From contig NZ_CP009933.1 in the NCBI RefSeq assembly GCF_000968375.1, forward strand, positions 1 to 64,000: 64,000 bases of DNA, given 5' to 3'. The notes below the pieces were generated by a model. The model was not told the DNA's origin. It was given only the letters and a program-made list of their open reading frames with translations, and made no database searches. Shown here one piece after another: positions 34,158 to 44,086 of this stretch (position 1 is its first letter; every line of letters starts with the position of its first letter). This DNA is from Clostridium scatologenes (GTDB taxonomy: Bacteria; Bacillota; Clostridia; Clostridiales; Clostridiaceae). The position numbers were made by a program, and so were the translations under genes.

Positions 34158-35243
34158 ATGACAAAGAAGGCATTAATCACAGGTATAACAGGGCAGGATG
34201 GATCCTATTTAACAGAGTCATTGTTATCAAAAGGATATGAAGTACATGGAATTATTAGAAGGCATAGTAGTATTAACACAAAAAGGATAGATCATTTATT
34301 TGAGAATGAAGAAATTGGTGATAAAACGTTATTTTTGCATTATGGAGATTTAACAGATTCCAGTAATTTAAATAGGCTTATTACTAAAATTCACCCAGAT
34401 GAAATATACAATCTTGGAGCTCAATCACATGTAAAAGTTTCTTTTGAGGTTCCAGAATATACAGCTGAATCGGATGCCATTGGAACCTTAAGACTTCTTG
34501 ATGCCATAAGAGAAAGTGGAGTAAGATGTAGATTTTATCAAGCATCCACTTCAGAACTTTTTGGAGGACTTCCTAATACGGTACCACAAAACGAACGAAC
34601 GCCATTTTATCCAAAGAGCCCTTATGGGGCAGCAAAATTATATGCTTATTGGATAACCGTAAATTATAGAGAATCTTATGGTTTATATGCTTGTAATGGA
34701 ATATTATTTAACCATGAATCACCAAGGAGAGGAGAAACTTTTGTTACAAGGAAAATAACAAGAGCAGTGGCAAATATAATTGCAAAAAAGCAGGAAAAGC
34801 TATCTCTTGGAAACTTAGATGCCAAAAGAGATTGGGGATTTGCGGGAGATTATGTAGAGGCCATGTGGCTTATATTACAACAAGAAAAGCCACAAGATTT
34901 TGTTATAGCCACTAATGAAACTCATACGGTGAGAGAGTTTGTGGAGCTATCCTTTAAAGAAATTGGAATTAGCATAGAGTGGAAAGGTACTGGAGTAGAG
35001 GAAAAAGGATATGATAAGGCTACTGGAAAACTTCTTATAGATGTTAATCCAAGATATTTTAGACCTGCAGAGGTTGAACTTTTATGGGGAGATTGTAGGA
35101 AAGCAGAAAGAGAACTTGGCTGGGAAAGAAAAGTTAATTTTCCTGAGTTAGTAAAAATGATGGTAAATGGGGATATGAAGGAAATTACTGGATTAAGTAC
35201 TGAAGAATTTTTAACACAAAATGAAGCAGCAATATCAAAATGA
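34158..35243 (+). CDS. gmd: GDP-mannose 4,6-dehydratase
   Basis: 361 residues of the extended short-chain dehydrogenase family. The NADP-binding motif is GITGQDGSYL (9-18); the catalytic set is Thr131/Glu133 in ASTSELFG and Tyr156-x3-Lys160 in YGAAK. It converts GDP-mannose to GDP-4-keto-6-deoxymannose, substrate for the synthase encoded next. AGGAGAGG precedes the ATG. Assignment is strong: sequence features and the manC-gmd-fcl order agree. Confidence 0.96.
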   Translation: MTKKALITGITGQDGSYLTESLLSKGYEVHGIIRRHSSINTKRIDHLFENEEIGDKTLFLHYGDLTDSSNLNRLITKIHPDEIYNLGAQSHVKVSFEVPEYTAESDAIGTLRLLDAIRESGVRCRFYQASTSELFGGLPNTVPQNERTPFYPKSPYGAAKLYAYWITVNYRESYGLYACNGILFNHESPRRGETFVTRKITRAVANIIAKKQEKLSLGNLDAKRDWGFAGDYVEAMWLILQQEKPQDFVIATNETHTVREFVELSFKEIGISIEWKGTGVEEKGYDKATGKLLIDVNPRYFRPAEVELLWGDCRKAERELGWERKVNFPELVKMMVNGDMKEITGLSTEEFLTQNEAAISK

Positions 35244-35329
35244 TAATTAAGAAATATGCCGAATAAAGGTTCATAATTAGTTAAATTTAAAGAGATAAGC
35301 GTTTAATTCAATCTTAAGGGGTGAAGAAA

Positions 35330-36265
35330 GTGAAAAAGAACAGCAAAATATATGTAGCAGGGCATAAAGGGCTAGTTGGTTCCGCTATAGTTAGAAAGTT
35401 AAAAGAGAAGGGATATACAAATATAATTGGAAAAACTCACAGTGAGCTTGATTTAACAAATTCAGTTGAAGTTGAACAATTCTTTAAAATGGAAAAACCT
35501 GAGTATGTATTCTTGGCGGCAGCTAAAGTAGGAGGAATATTTGCAAATAGTAATTATCCTGCAGATTTTATATATGAAAACTTGCAAATACAAAATAATG
35601 TTATAGGAATGTCATACAAGTATGAGGTAAAAAAGCTTATGTTCTTGGGAAGTTCATGCATTTACCCAAAAATGTGTCCTCAACCAATAAAGGAAGAATA
35701 TCTACTTTCAGGATATTTGGAAGAAACAAATGAAGCATATGCATTAGCTAAAATATCAGGACTTAAAATGTGTCAATTCTTTAATAAACAATATAGGACA
35801 AACTATATAAGTGTAATGCCTACAAATTTGTATGGTCCTTATGATAATTTTTATACAGAAAATTCTCATGTGATGCCAGCGTTAATTAGGAGATTTTACG
35901 AAGCAAAAGAAAATAATACACCAGAAGTTGTTGTATGGGGGAGTGGAACTCCACTTAGGGAATTCCTATATTCTGAGGACATGGCAGATGCTTGTATTTA
36001 CTTAATGGAAATTTATAAAGGAGATGATTTTTTTAATATTGGTACAGGTAAAGAAATTACTATAAGGGGAATTGCAGAATTAATTAAGGAAGTTATTGGA
36101 TATGAAGGGGAATTAGTATTTGATTCTAGCAAACCAGATGGAACACCTAGAAAGCTTCTTGATATAAGCAGACTTGAAAAAGCAGGATGGACTTATAAGA
36201 CTGAACTTAGATATGGAATTGAAAAGACTTGTAAGTGGTTTAAAGACAACTGTATTAACAATTAG
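35330..36265 (+). CDS. fcl: GDP-L-fucose synthase
   Basis: 311 residues, an epimerase/reductase that forms GDP-L-fucose. The nucleotide-binding motif is GHKGLVGSAI (11-20), GSSCIYP lies near 107-113, and the catalytic Tyr137-x3-Lys141 is in EAYALAKISG. I take the GTG at 35330 preceded by AAGGGGTGA; another GTG at 35321 lies within that site. With manC and gmd it shows that the polysaccharide very likely contains fucose or a related 6-deoxyhexose. Confidence 0.95.
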   Translation: MKKNSKIYVAGHKGLVGSAIVRKLKEKGYTNIIGKTHSELDLTNSVEVEQFFKMEKPEYVFLAAAKVGGIFANSNYPADFIYENLQIQNNVIGMSYKYEVKKLMFLGSSCIYPKMCPQPIKEEYLLSGYLEETNEAYALAKISGLKMCQFFNKQYRTNYISVMPTNLYGPYDNFYTENSHVMPALIRRFYEAKENNTPEVVVWGSGTPLREFLYSEDMADACIYLMEIYKGDDFFNIGTGKEITIRGIAELIKEVIGYEGELVFDSSKPDGTPRKLLDISRLEKAGWTYKTELRYGIEKTCKWFKDNCINN

Positions 36266-36279
36266 AAGGTGTATAGCTT

Positions 36280-37527
36280 ATGGAAGATATAAAGAAAAAG
36301 CTATTAGTGTATGCTCATTATTACTATCCTGATGTTGCTTCAACTGGGCAGATATTAAAAGAATTATGTGAAGGTATGAAGGATAAATTTGACATTACAG
36401 TAATTTGTGTAGTGCCAAGTTATAGTGGAAAAGTAGATAAAAAGTATAAAATATCTAAATGTTATCATGAGAACATTAATGAAATAAAAGTTATAAGGGT
36501 AAGGGTACCTGAATTTACAAAAGAAAATAAGAAAAGTAGAATTAAGAACTTATTAGCATATTTTTTTAGAGCAATATGGGCAACATTAAAGCTTAAAAAT
36601 CAAGATTATATATTTACAATATCTCAACCTCCAATACTTGGTGGAGTTTTGGGTGTCATTGGAAAATGGCTTAAAGGTGGAAAATTAATTTATAATATAC
36701 AAGATTTTAATCCAGAACAAACCATAGCAGTAGGATATAGTAGAAATAAACTTATACTTAATTTGGCAATGTGGGTAGATAAATTTTCTTGTAAGAGATC
36801 AGATAAAATAGTAGTAGTAGGAAGAGATATGCAGGATACGTTAAGAAACAGATTTAAAAATAAGAGAGTTCCTAATAATGTTTTTATAAATAATTGGATT
36901 AATGAAAAAGAAGTATACCCTTTGCAGAAGGATAATGAAAAAGTAATGGCATTTAAAAGAAAGTATGGCTTAGAAGATAAAATAGTGGTGATGTATTCAG
37001 GAAATATAGGACTTTATTATGATTTAGATAATTTGATTAAGGTTATTGAAAGATTTAAAGATAGAAATGATGTGGTTTTTGCTTTTGTGGGAGAAGGAAC
37101 AAAAAAACAGGATATAGAAGCCTATGTTACTGAACATTATATTATGAATGTTAAATTTATACCATACCAAGATAAGGCGAATTTAATTTATTCTTTAAAT
37201 GCTGCTGATGTGCATTTGGTAGTTAATGCTAAAGGAATAAAAGGAGTATCTGTACCAAGTAAGCTTTATGGTGTTATGGCTGCAGGAAAAACTGTGTTTG
37301 GAGTTTTAGATGAAGGTTCAGAAGCTAGATTAATTATAGAAGAGTGTGGATGTGGACTTTGTATAGAACCTGGCAAGTATAATTTAATTTATGAAGGATT
37401 AAAGAAGGTTATTGATAATATTGATGAATTTAAGATACTTGGTTTTCAAGGTAAAGATTATATTGATAAATATATAAAAAAAGGAGTCGCTATTGAAAAG
37501 TACCATAGGGAAATTGGAAGTGTTTAA
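36280..37527 (+). CDS. Glycosyltransferase family 4 (WbuB-like)
   Basis: 415 residues with a GT-B fold. The N-terminal half starts LLVYAHYYYPDVASTGQILKE, the acceptor-binding pattern of WbuB-like transferases; the C-terminal donor half has VVMYSGNIGLYYDLDNLI, FAFVGEGTKKQDIE and VSVPSKLYGVMAAGK with the conserved Glu-containing loop following. A probable amphipathic or membrane-associating segment lies near 90-110. It adds one sugar to the lipid-linked repeat unit on the cytoplasmic side. Donor and acceptor cannot be read from the sequence. It follows fcl after 14 bases and is in the same operon. Confidence 0.87.
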   Translation: MEDIKKKLLVYAHYYYPDVASTGQILKELCEGMKDKFDITVICVVPSYSGKVDKKYKISKCYHENINEIKVIRVRVPEFTKENKKSRIKNLLAYFFRAIWATLKLKNQDYIFTISQPPILGGVLGVIGKWLKGGKLIYNIQDFNPEQTIAVGYSRNKLILNLAMWVDKFSCKRSDKIVVVGRDMQDTLRNRFKNKRVPNNVFINNWINEKEVYPLQKDNEKVMAFKRKYGLEDKIVVMYSGNIGLYYDLDNLIKVIERFKDRNDVVFAFVGEGTKKQDIEAYVTEHYIMNVKFIPYQDKANLIYSLNAADVHLVVNAKGIKGVSVPSKLYGVMAAGKTVFGVLDEGSEARLIIEECGCGLCIEPGKYNLIYEGLKKVIDNIDEFKILGFQGKDYIDKYIKKGVAIEKYHREIGSV

Positions 37528-37571
37528 AATGGTTAAATTTTTCATATCTATATATTAATTAGGAGATAATT

Positions 37572-38684
37572 ATGAAAATAGGAATAGATTTACTATGGGT
37601 AAAGCCTCAAAAATCAGGTGGTGTAGAGGCATATATTAGAAATTTATTAGATGGTTTTTTTGAAATAAAAGATAAAAATGAATTTGTTTTAATTACAGCT
37701 AGAGATAATCATATGACATTTAATAAGTATTTGGAAGATTCAAGATTTAAAAAAGTAATTTGCAATATATGTTCAAGTAAAGTTGTTAAAAGATTACTTT
37801 GGCAAAATTTAAGATTGAATAGTGTTTTGAAAAAGAATGAAATAGGGATTTGTTTTGAACCTATATATAGTAAACCCATAATAAATTTTTGTAATAAAAA
37901 GTTTATTACTACGATACATGATTTGCAAGCGTTACATTATCCAGAATATTTTTCAGTATTAAAATACTTGTGGTTGAGATTTTGTTGGAGAAAAACAATA
38001 AAATCATCTGTAAAAATAATAGCAATATCAAATTTTGTTAAAGATGATATTATTTTAAAATATCATGCAAACCCTGATAAAATACAAGTGATTTATAATC
38101 CTATAGTTATCGATAAAAATATTTGCAGCTTTGATAAGGTTTCTAAAAAATTTAATATAGAAGAAAATAATTATTATTATACAGTAGCACAATTACTACC
38201 TCATAAAAATTTAGAAACATTAGTAGAAGTGATAAAAAAATTAAAAGAAAAAGGCATAAGTTTACCAAATAAATTATTAGTTTCAGGGGTTAATGGAAAG
38301 TCACAAGGTGCTTTGATAAGTATGATTGAGAAATATAATCTTAAAAAGAATGTGATATTAACAGGATATATAGATAATGATGAAAGAAATATATTGTATA
38401 AAAACTGTAAAGCATTTTTATATTCCAGTGTATTTGAAGGGTTTGGAATGCCACCTATAGAGGCTATGATACTGGGAGCAAAGGTTATTAGCACTAATCG
38501 TACATCTATATATGAAGTTACACAAGGAAAAGCTTTATATGTTGAAGATCCATATAATGTAGATGAATGGATAGAAAGAATAAGACATATAAGCGAATTA
38601 GAAAGTAATAAATTAGATTTCCATATATATAATAAGAAAAATATTGCGGAACAATATTTGAAAGTATTTTATGATGTTATGTAG
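37572..38684 (+). CDS. Glycosyltransferase family 4
   Basis: 370 residues, GT-B fold. The N-terminus MKIGIDLLWVKPQKSGGVEAY holds the Gly-rich acceptor loop; the middle has FITTIHDLQALHYPEYFS; the donor half has YYYTVAQLLPHKNLETLVEV and the E-x7-E-like motif SSVFEGFGMPPIEAM (about 305-319). These patterns are common in mannosyl- and rhamnosyl-transferases of polysaccharide clusters. AGGAGATAATT precedes the ATG. It is one of at least four transferases here, so the repeat unit likely has about four to five sugars. Confidence 0.87.
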   Translation: MKIGIDLLWVKPQKSGGVEAYIRNLLDGFFEIKDKNEFVLITARDNHMTFNKYLEDSRFKKVICNICSSKVVKRLLWQNLRLNSVLKKNEIGICFEPIYSKPIINFCNKKFITTIHDLQALHYPEYFSVLKYLWLRFCWRKTIKSSVKIIAISNFVKDDIILKYHANPDKIQVIYNPIVIDKNICSFDKVSKKFNIEENNYYYTVAQLLPHKNLETLVEVIKKLKEKGISLPNKLLVSGVNGKSQGALISMIEKYNLKKNVILTGYIDNDERNILYKNCKAFLYSSVFEGFGMPPIEAMILGAKVISTNRTSIYEVTQGKALYVEDPYNVDEWIERIRHISELESNKLDFHIYNKKNIAEQYLKVFYDVM

Positions 38685-38760
38685 ATTAACTAGAAAATAA
38701 AACAGATAATATTTTATGCTTTTGTGATTTTGATATATGGAAAGGAATGATATTTTTAAT

Positions 38761-39918
38761 ATGAAAAAGTTATTAAAGAATATAATTATCAACTTAATGC
38801 CTGATTATAAATCAATTATTAATAGACAAGGAAAATCCGTATTATTTTCTTATATAAATGATGGATATTGGCTTAAAAAAGGTTCTAAAAAATTATTAAC
38901 ACATGGTAATAAATTAGAATCATTAGTAATTAAAAATATTTTCAATGAATTTGGGTTTAATTTTTATTCAATTAGGTATGATAAAAAAATTGATGTTAAA
39001 AAGTATAGAAAAGTTAATCCTAAAATAATATTTGGAATAGAGCCTAATTTTGAAAAACTATGCAGAGCATATCCTGATGCTATTAAAATTTATTATGCAA
39101 CAGGAGCTTATGTTGAACATCAAAATAATATGGTTAAAATCAGAACTGATTATGTTAATAATAAAAAGCAATGCAATATACCATATTATAGAATGGTACC
39201 AGAGAATAATGCTGCGAAACTAGCAGATTACATAATACAAATAGGATCTGGTTATACAATAGAAACTTATCCGAAAAAATTGAGAAATAAAATAATATTG
39301 ATAAGACAATCGTCTTTTGAATTTTTAAATCTTGATATTGAAGAAAAGAAAAAAGTATTTGATAAAAAGAGTTATCTATGGTTTGGAAGTAATGGAAGTA
39401 TATTAAAGGGATTAGATTTGGTACTAGACTATTTTAAAAAAAATAAGAATTTATATCTTCATATAATTGGTTCAATTGATAAAGAATTTAAAAAAGTTTA
39501 TGAAAAAGAATTATTTTACACACAGAACATAATTTATCATGGATATATTCCAATTTATGATCCTCAAATAGTAGAAATAGCAAATAAGTGTAGTTTTATA
39601 ATATATCCTTCAGTAAGTGAAGGTGGAATACCAGGAAGTGTAATTAATATGATGAGGTTAGGGATTATTCCTATAACAGGTATATATGCTAGCTCTAAAG
39701 ATATTGAAAAATATGGGTATATTTTAAAAAACACAAAGTTGACCAGTATAGATAATATGATACAAGAAACACAAAAAATATCTGATGATAATTTAATTTA
39801 TAAATTTAAAGCTTGTAGTGAATATAGTAAAAATAATTATAATTTGAAAGTTTTTGAGAGTGACTTTAAATCTTCATTAAATGAAGTTTTAGAATTTAGT
39901 AGAGAGGAAGTGTTGTAG
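38761..39918 (+). CDS. Putative glycosyltransferase (GT-B fold)
   Basis: 385 residues. The C-terminal half resembles GT4-type donor domains: SYLWFGSNGSILKGLDLVLDY, LYLHIIGSIDKEF and IYPSVSEGGIPGSVINMMRLG (about 285-305). The N-terminal half is divergent (GKSVLFSYINDGYW). I use the ATG at 38761; an in-frame ATG at 38737 has no ribosome site, and the AAAGGAA at 38741 serves the later ATG at a long spacing. It is part of the polysaccharide operon. The gene for the polymerase follows directly: its apparent ribosome site GAGGAAG lies inside the last codons here. Confidence 0.75.
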   Translation: MKKLLKNIIINLMPDYKSIINRQGKSVLFSYINDGYWLKKGSKKLLTHGNKLESLVIKNIFNEFGFNFYSIRYDKKIDVKKYRKVNPKIIFGIEPNFEKLCRAYPDAIKIYYATGAYVEHQNNMVKIRTDYVNNKKQCNIPYYRMVPENNAAKLADYIIQIGSGYTIETYPKKLRNKIILIRQSSFEFLNLDIEEKKKVFDKKSYLWFGSNGSILKGLDLVLDYFKKNKNLYLHIIGSIDKEFKKVYEKELFYTQNIIYHGYIPIYDPQIVEIANKCSFIIYPSVSEGGIPGSVINMMRLGIIPITGIYASSKDIEKYGYILKNTKLTSIDNMIQETQKISDDNLIYKFKACSEYSKNNYNLKVFESDFKSSLNEVLEFSREEVL

Positions 39919-39963
39919 ATAACTAAGAATAATTATTTATTTATTTTTATTATTTTTATTATA

Positions 39964-41289
39964 TTGCTAGGATTAAATTTGTTATGCATAAGTGATTTTA
40001 CTATGATTTTAATTTTTTTATTAGAATTAGCAATATTAACATTATTATTGTATAAAACATTAAAAGATAATAATGCATGTTTTGATTGTGTAGTAATAGT
40101 ATTTTTTATGTTATTTTTTTATATAGCTCCTATTATACAAATAAACAGTAAAATTTTACCTAACACAATGCAAGTAGATACTAATTTAGTAATAAAATCA
40201 ATAATACTTACTAATCTATTTTTGCTAACTTATTATGTTGTAAGGTTTCATATCAATTTTAATGTAAAGCTTAAAGATAATAAAATAAAATTATGGAGAA
40301 TTACAAAAATATTTTTGTATATAATATTTTTCCTTTTTTTAATACCTCAGTTACCTAAAATATTAAATACTGTAATAGGATATGGGTATGTTCAGAATAA
40401 AATAACTGATAGTGTTAGAATAAAAAATTTAGTTATAAAAGAATGTATTTTTTTAATTCCACTATATATATTAAGTTATAATATATATTTGCACAAGAAA
40501 AAGGATAACAAATTTAGTTTTATAAGTTGTTTAATAGCATTAATCTTATTGATTTTAGTCAAAAATTTTTTTATAGAAAATCGAGGAACTATAGCACCTA
40601 TCTACTTAGCTTTATTGATTTATCTGTTTAAGGACAAACTGAATAGTAAAAAAATAGTATCTTTGTTTATTTTAGTATTTATTATTGGATATCCAGTTGT
40701 AGAACAAATAGTTCATAATAATATTAAATTAACAGATTTTCTAAATGGAAGTAAGTCAGTTGCTGAGATATTTAATATAAACTATATACAACATTTCACA
40801 AAATTAGATTATGATGCTTGGAGCAATTTTTTAGCAACTATTATGTACACTAATGTATATGGTTTTACTTGTGGAAGACAAATATTGGGAAGTGTATTAT
40901 TTTTTATACCGAGATTCTTATGGCAAACTAAACCCATTGCAACAGGAGAAACTATAGGTAGATTTTTAATGCATAACACTTCAATGTGGTTTTATAATTT
41001 ATCTAATCCTATAGTTTCAGAAGGATATATTGATTTTGGAATTATTGGTGTTATTATTTATGCCATAATTCTAGCCATTGTATCAAGAATTATAAAAAAT
41101 ATGATAAGTACTGACTCATATATTGCTTTTGTTGGAATTTTTATATCAGTACAAATGTTCCTCTTTCTAAGAGGTGATATGTTAAGTTCTATATCTTTTT
41201 TAGTTGCATCTATTATAGGAATATATTATATACCATTAGGTGTAGACAGTCTATTTTACAGATCTTTCAACTCAAAATTGAAAAATTAA
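39964..41289 (+). CDS. Wzy-like polysaccharide polymerase, apparent start-codon loss
   Basis: At least 441 residues with 11 or more membrane helices and a long external loop (about 255-330 of this version), the build of repeat-unit polymerases; a conserved-looking EGYIDFGIIGVIIYAI follows the loop. The TTG at 39964 has no ribosome site and cuts into a helix. The frame stays open back to 39919, where ATA-ACT-AAG follows the previous stop directly, eight bases after GAGGAAG. Read from there it would begin (M)TKNNYLFIFIIFIILLG, a convincing membrane N-terminus, giving 456 residues. So the ancestral ATG seems changed to ATA; expression may be reduced or use a rare start. Confidence 0.75.
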   Translation: MLGLNLLCISDFTMILIFLLELAILTLLLYKTLKDNNACFDCVVIVFFMLFFYIAPIIQINSKILPNTMQVDTNLVIKSIILTNLFLLTYYVVRFHINFNVKLKDNKIKLWRITKIFLYIIFFLFLIPQLPKILNTVIGYGYVQNKITDSVRIKNLVIKECIFLIPLYILSYNIYLHKKKDNKFSFISCLIALILLILVKNFFIENRGTIAPIYLALLIYLFKDKLNSKKIVSLFILVFIIGYPVVEQIVHNNIKLTDFLNGSKSVAEIFNINYIQHFTKLDYDAWSNFLATIMYTNVYGFTCGRQILGSVLFFIPRFLWQTKPIATGETIGRFLMHNTSMWFYNLSNPIVSEGYIDFGIIGVIIYAIILAIVSRIIKNMISTDSYIAFVGIFISVQMFLFLRGDMLSSISFLVASIIGIYYIPLGVDSLFYRSFNSKLKN

Positions 41290-41308
41290 TATGTAAGGAG
41301 GAAATGTG

Positions 41309-42292
41309 ATGTTACCATTAGTAAGTGTTGTAGTTCCTGTATATAATACGGAGAAATATATTAAAAAGTGTATATTATCTATATTAAATCAGACATATAA
41401 AAATATTGAGTTGATTGTAGTTAATGATGGATCAACAGATAAGAGTATAGAGGTAGCTGATAATTTGTTAAGGAATAATCTTAAGTCTATTATAATAAAT
41501 CAGAAAAATAAAGGGTTAAGCGAAGCCAGAAATGAAGGAATAAAGGTTGCTACTGGAAAATATATATTTTTGCTTGATTCAGATGACTACATTAATAGTA
41601 ATGTTATTACTACAATGGTGAAAAAATCAGAAAAAGAAGATTTGGATGTGGTTATAGGTAAATATAATGTTGTTTATAAGAATAATATAATAAAGCCAAG
41701 TATAGAAAATTTACAAGAAAATATTATATTAAATAATTTAGAAGCCTTAAAGGAATTATTTGTTTCGGGTAAATTTCATTTTCATACATGAGGGAAGATG
41801 TATAGAAGAGAACTATTTGCCGATATAAAATATCCAGTAGGTAGATATTATGAGGATATTGGAACCACTTATAAATTATTATATTATGCTAATAGAATAT
41901 CATTTGTAAATATTAGTACTTGTGAATATTTTATGAGAGAAAATAGTATATGCCATAGTGAATTTCAACAGAAGCATTTAGACTTTATTAGAAACTTAGA
42001 TGAGATGGAATCATTTTTAAAGGAAAAAAGAATCTATAAGGCGTTAGAAAGAGAATTCAAATTGATTAAGTTAAGAACATATATGGCTTTAGGATTTTAC
42101 AAAGTAGCGTCTTCTAAGGGCAACAATAGAAAATTATTGTTAAATTTAAAAAGTAAGATATTAAATGAATTAATGGATAGAAACTTATGTTTAAATAGGC
42201 GAGAGGAAATTTATAGGTTTTTGATTAATAATAATATTACAATATATATTTTTTGTGTCAAAATTGAAGAAAAAATTAAGAGGTTATTATAA
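41309..42292 (+). pseudogene. Glycosyltransferase family 2, interrupted by in-frame TGA
   Basis: A GT-A transferase read in one frame from ATG 41309 (behind AAGGAGG) to 42292, except for TGA at 41789-41791. Before the stop are the GT2 hallmarks VSVVVPVYNTEKYIKKCI, IVVNDGSTDKS, NEGIKVATGKYIFLLDSDD. After it the frame goes on with GKMYRRELFADIKYPVGRYY and EDIGTTYKL, which belong to the same domain. The stop falls where related proteins read (T/A)WGK-x-Y, so TGG (Trp) has become TGA. The first part alone is 160 residues and lacks the catalytic-base region. Read-through at low level is possible. Otherwise the repeat unit would lack one sugar or the locus would be inactive. Confidence 0.85.
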
Positions 42293-42427
42293 ATTTAATA
42301 ATAACAGTTTAATTCTTAAACTCGTATAATGTAAAAAGAATATATAGCAGTATTACATATATAATTTCAGTAAATTGTTATTTTTATCAATATATTCAAC
42401 TATATTCATACGAGGAAGTGATCAAAT

Positions 42428-43987
42428 ATGAAAAATCTATTTAGAAGTATTTCTATTTTAATCATAGTGATAATCCTTATATTTGTTCAAATACAAGGTA
42501 GAAAAATGGCTTATAAAAAAATAGTCCATTTAAAAGACAATTTATATGAACAAGGAAGTTTAATGTTAAATAAAATTAAAGATGTTTTTGGATATCGTAT
42601 ATTTAAGCTTCTTGAAATTCCATATTTAACTGAAGCAAAGGGTGATGGGATAACAGATGATACTTCTGCAATGAATAAGGAATTATCTATTCTTGGATCT
42701 AAAGGCGGTGGTGTTTTTAAGTTAGGTAAAAGAAAAATATATTTAATAACCTCGTCTTTAAATGTACCATCAAATGTTACAATAAATGGTAATGAATCAA
42801 CTATATTGGCAAAAATACCTTTATCAACTCTCATTGGAACAAATGTGGAAAGAAGAAAAGCAGCTATTAATATTATTGGAGAATTTACTGAACAAGATTA
42901 TACATCAACAGCTGGAGAATTTATAGCTCAAAAACCTATGGCATTAGTTGAAACTACTATTGAAAGTAACACTACAAATAAAGTAATATTGCAAAAATCA
43001 AGTGATGCAGCAAATTTAAATGTAGGTGATACAGTAAGATTGTGTTTGGCATGGAGAATACCAAGACCTGTAGTATCTGAATACTTTAAAATTGCTTCTA
43101 TTAAAGGGACAACTATTACTTTTACAAGAAATATCATGAATAGATATGATTGCTCTTTAGATAGTGTTTTTAGAAATTTATATAATAAAGATCCAGATAC
43201 AAGTTTACCTTTTAATGGAATTAATTATCCTGATATGTCAACCTATGCCTATTTTGGATTACAAAAGGTGAAAACGGTCAAAAATGTGCAAATAAAGAAT
43301 TTAATAATAAAAAAATATAATCAACCTGGTTATAGTGTTGGGAATCAAGGAGTATATATACTTGGTTCAGAAAATACTTTGATTCAAAATGTTAAGTTTA
43401 TTAATTGCACACTATGGAATTTAGACTCACAAAATACAGTAGAAAAAAACAATCAATATATAGGCGATGGATTAAATACTATTCCTCTAAGTTATGTATC
43501 TAATGGTAGTAATCTATATTATCAATTTAATAATCAATATATAAACCAAAGTATATCTGTAGAAGAAGGAGCTGTCAATTCAACAATATTTAATCCATTG
43601 ATAAAATGTGGTGGAGAAATTCCAATATGGATTGTTAATTATGTTTCTAATATCAAAGTAAAATCAGGCGAATTAGTATCACAAGATTCAACTTGCGTAA
43701 TTATTGAAAAAACATTTGGCAATATAACTGTAGAAGATATAAATGCTTATGGTAATGCAAGTTGCATATCAATTAAACCACATGTACTCACAGGTTTTAG
43801 AACAAATTTGAAAGTAAAAAATAATAATCTTTCAGCTATGCAAACAACTGTTATAACATTAACTGCAGGAAAAAGTTTAGGAACAGTAGTTGGAGAAATT
43901 AGAGATAATATACTCTTAAATGGCGATGTTATTTGTGATGATTGGAGTAAATTCCATGATTTAAAAGTTATAAATTATACTAAGTAA
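42428..43987 (+). CDS. Membrane-anchored beta-helix protein (pectate lyase-3-like)
   Basis: 519 residues. An uncleaved signal-anchor helix (about 7-24) precedes a right-handed parallel beta-helix domain that opens with the typical AKGDGITDDTSAMNKE (about 73-88) seen in Pectate_lyase_3 and phage tailspike proteins, followed by GGGVFKLGKRKIYL and many short Asn/Gly-rich turns (VQIKNLIIKKYNQPGY, ENTLIQNVKFINCTLW). It sits between the transferases and the flippase, so a role in trimming, epimerising or depolymerising the exported polysaccharide is likely. The catalytic residues and reaction cannot be assigned. A weak GAGGAAGTGATC precedes the ATG. Confidence 0.75.
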   Translation: MKNLFRSISILIIVIILIFVQIQGRKMAYKKIVHLKDNLYEQGSLMLNKIKDVFGYRIFKLLEIPYLTEAKGDGITDDTSAMNKELSILGSKGGGVFKLGKRKIYLITSSLNVPSNVTINGNESTILAKIPLSTLIGTNVERRKAAINIIGEFTEQDYTSTAGEFIAQKPMALVETTIESNTTNKVILQKSSDAANLNVGDTVRLCLAWRIPRPVVSEYFKIASIKGTTITFTRNIMNRYDCSLDSVFRNLYNKDPDTSLPFNGINYPDMSTYAYFGLQKVKTVKNVQIKNLIIKKYNQPGYSVGNQGVYILGSENTLIQNVKFINCTLWNLDSQNTVEKNNQYIGDGLNTIPLSYVSNGSNLYYQFNNQYINQSISVEEGAVNSTIFNPLIKCGGEIPIWIVNYVSNIKVKSGELVSQDSTCVIIEKTFGNITVEDINAYGNASCISIKPHVLTGFRTNLKVKNNNLSAMQTTVITLTAGKSLGTVVGEIRDNILLNGDVICDDWSKFHDLKVINYTK

Positions 43988-44086
43988 CTATGTACAAGGA
44001 AAATAATCTCAATATTATAAATTTAGAATTACTATTATTAATATAACTAATTTTAAAAACATTTTGTCATTAATTTTGGAGGAAGA

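Noticed and set aside
42511..42834. 107-codon reverse-strand open frame
   Set aside because: It is antisense to the beta-helix protein gene, whose frame has signal anchor and domain motifs.
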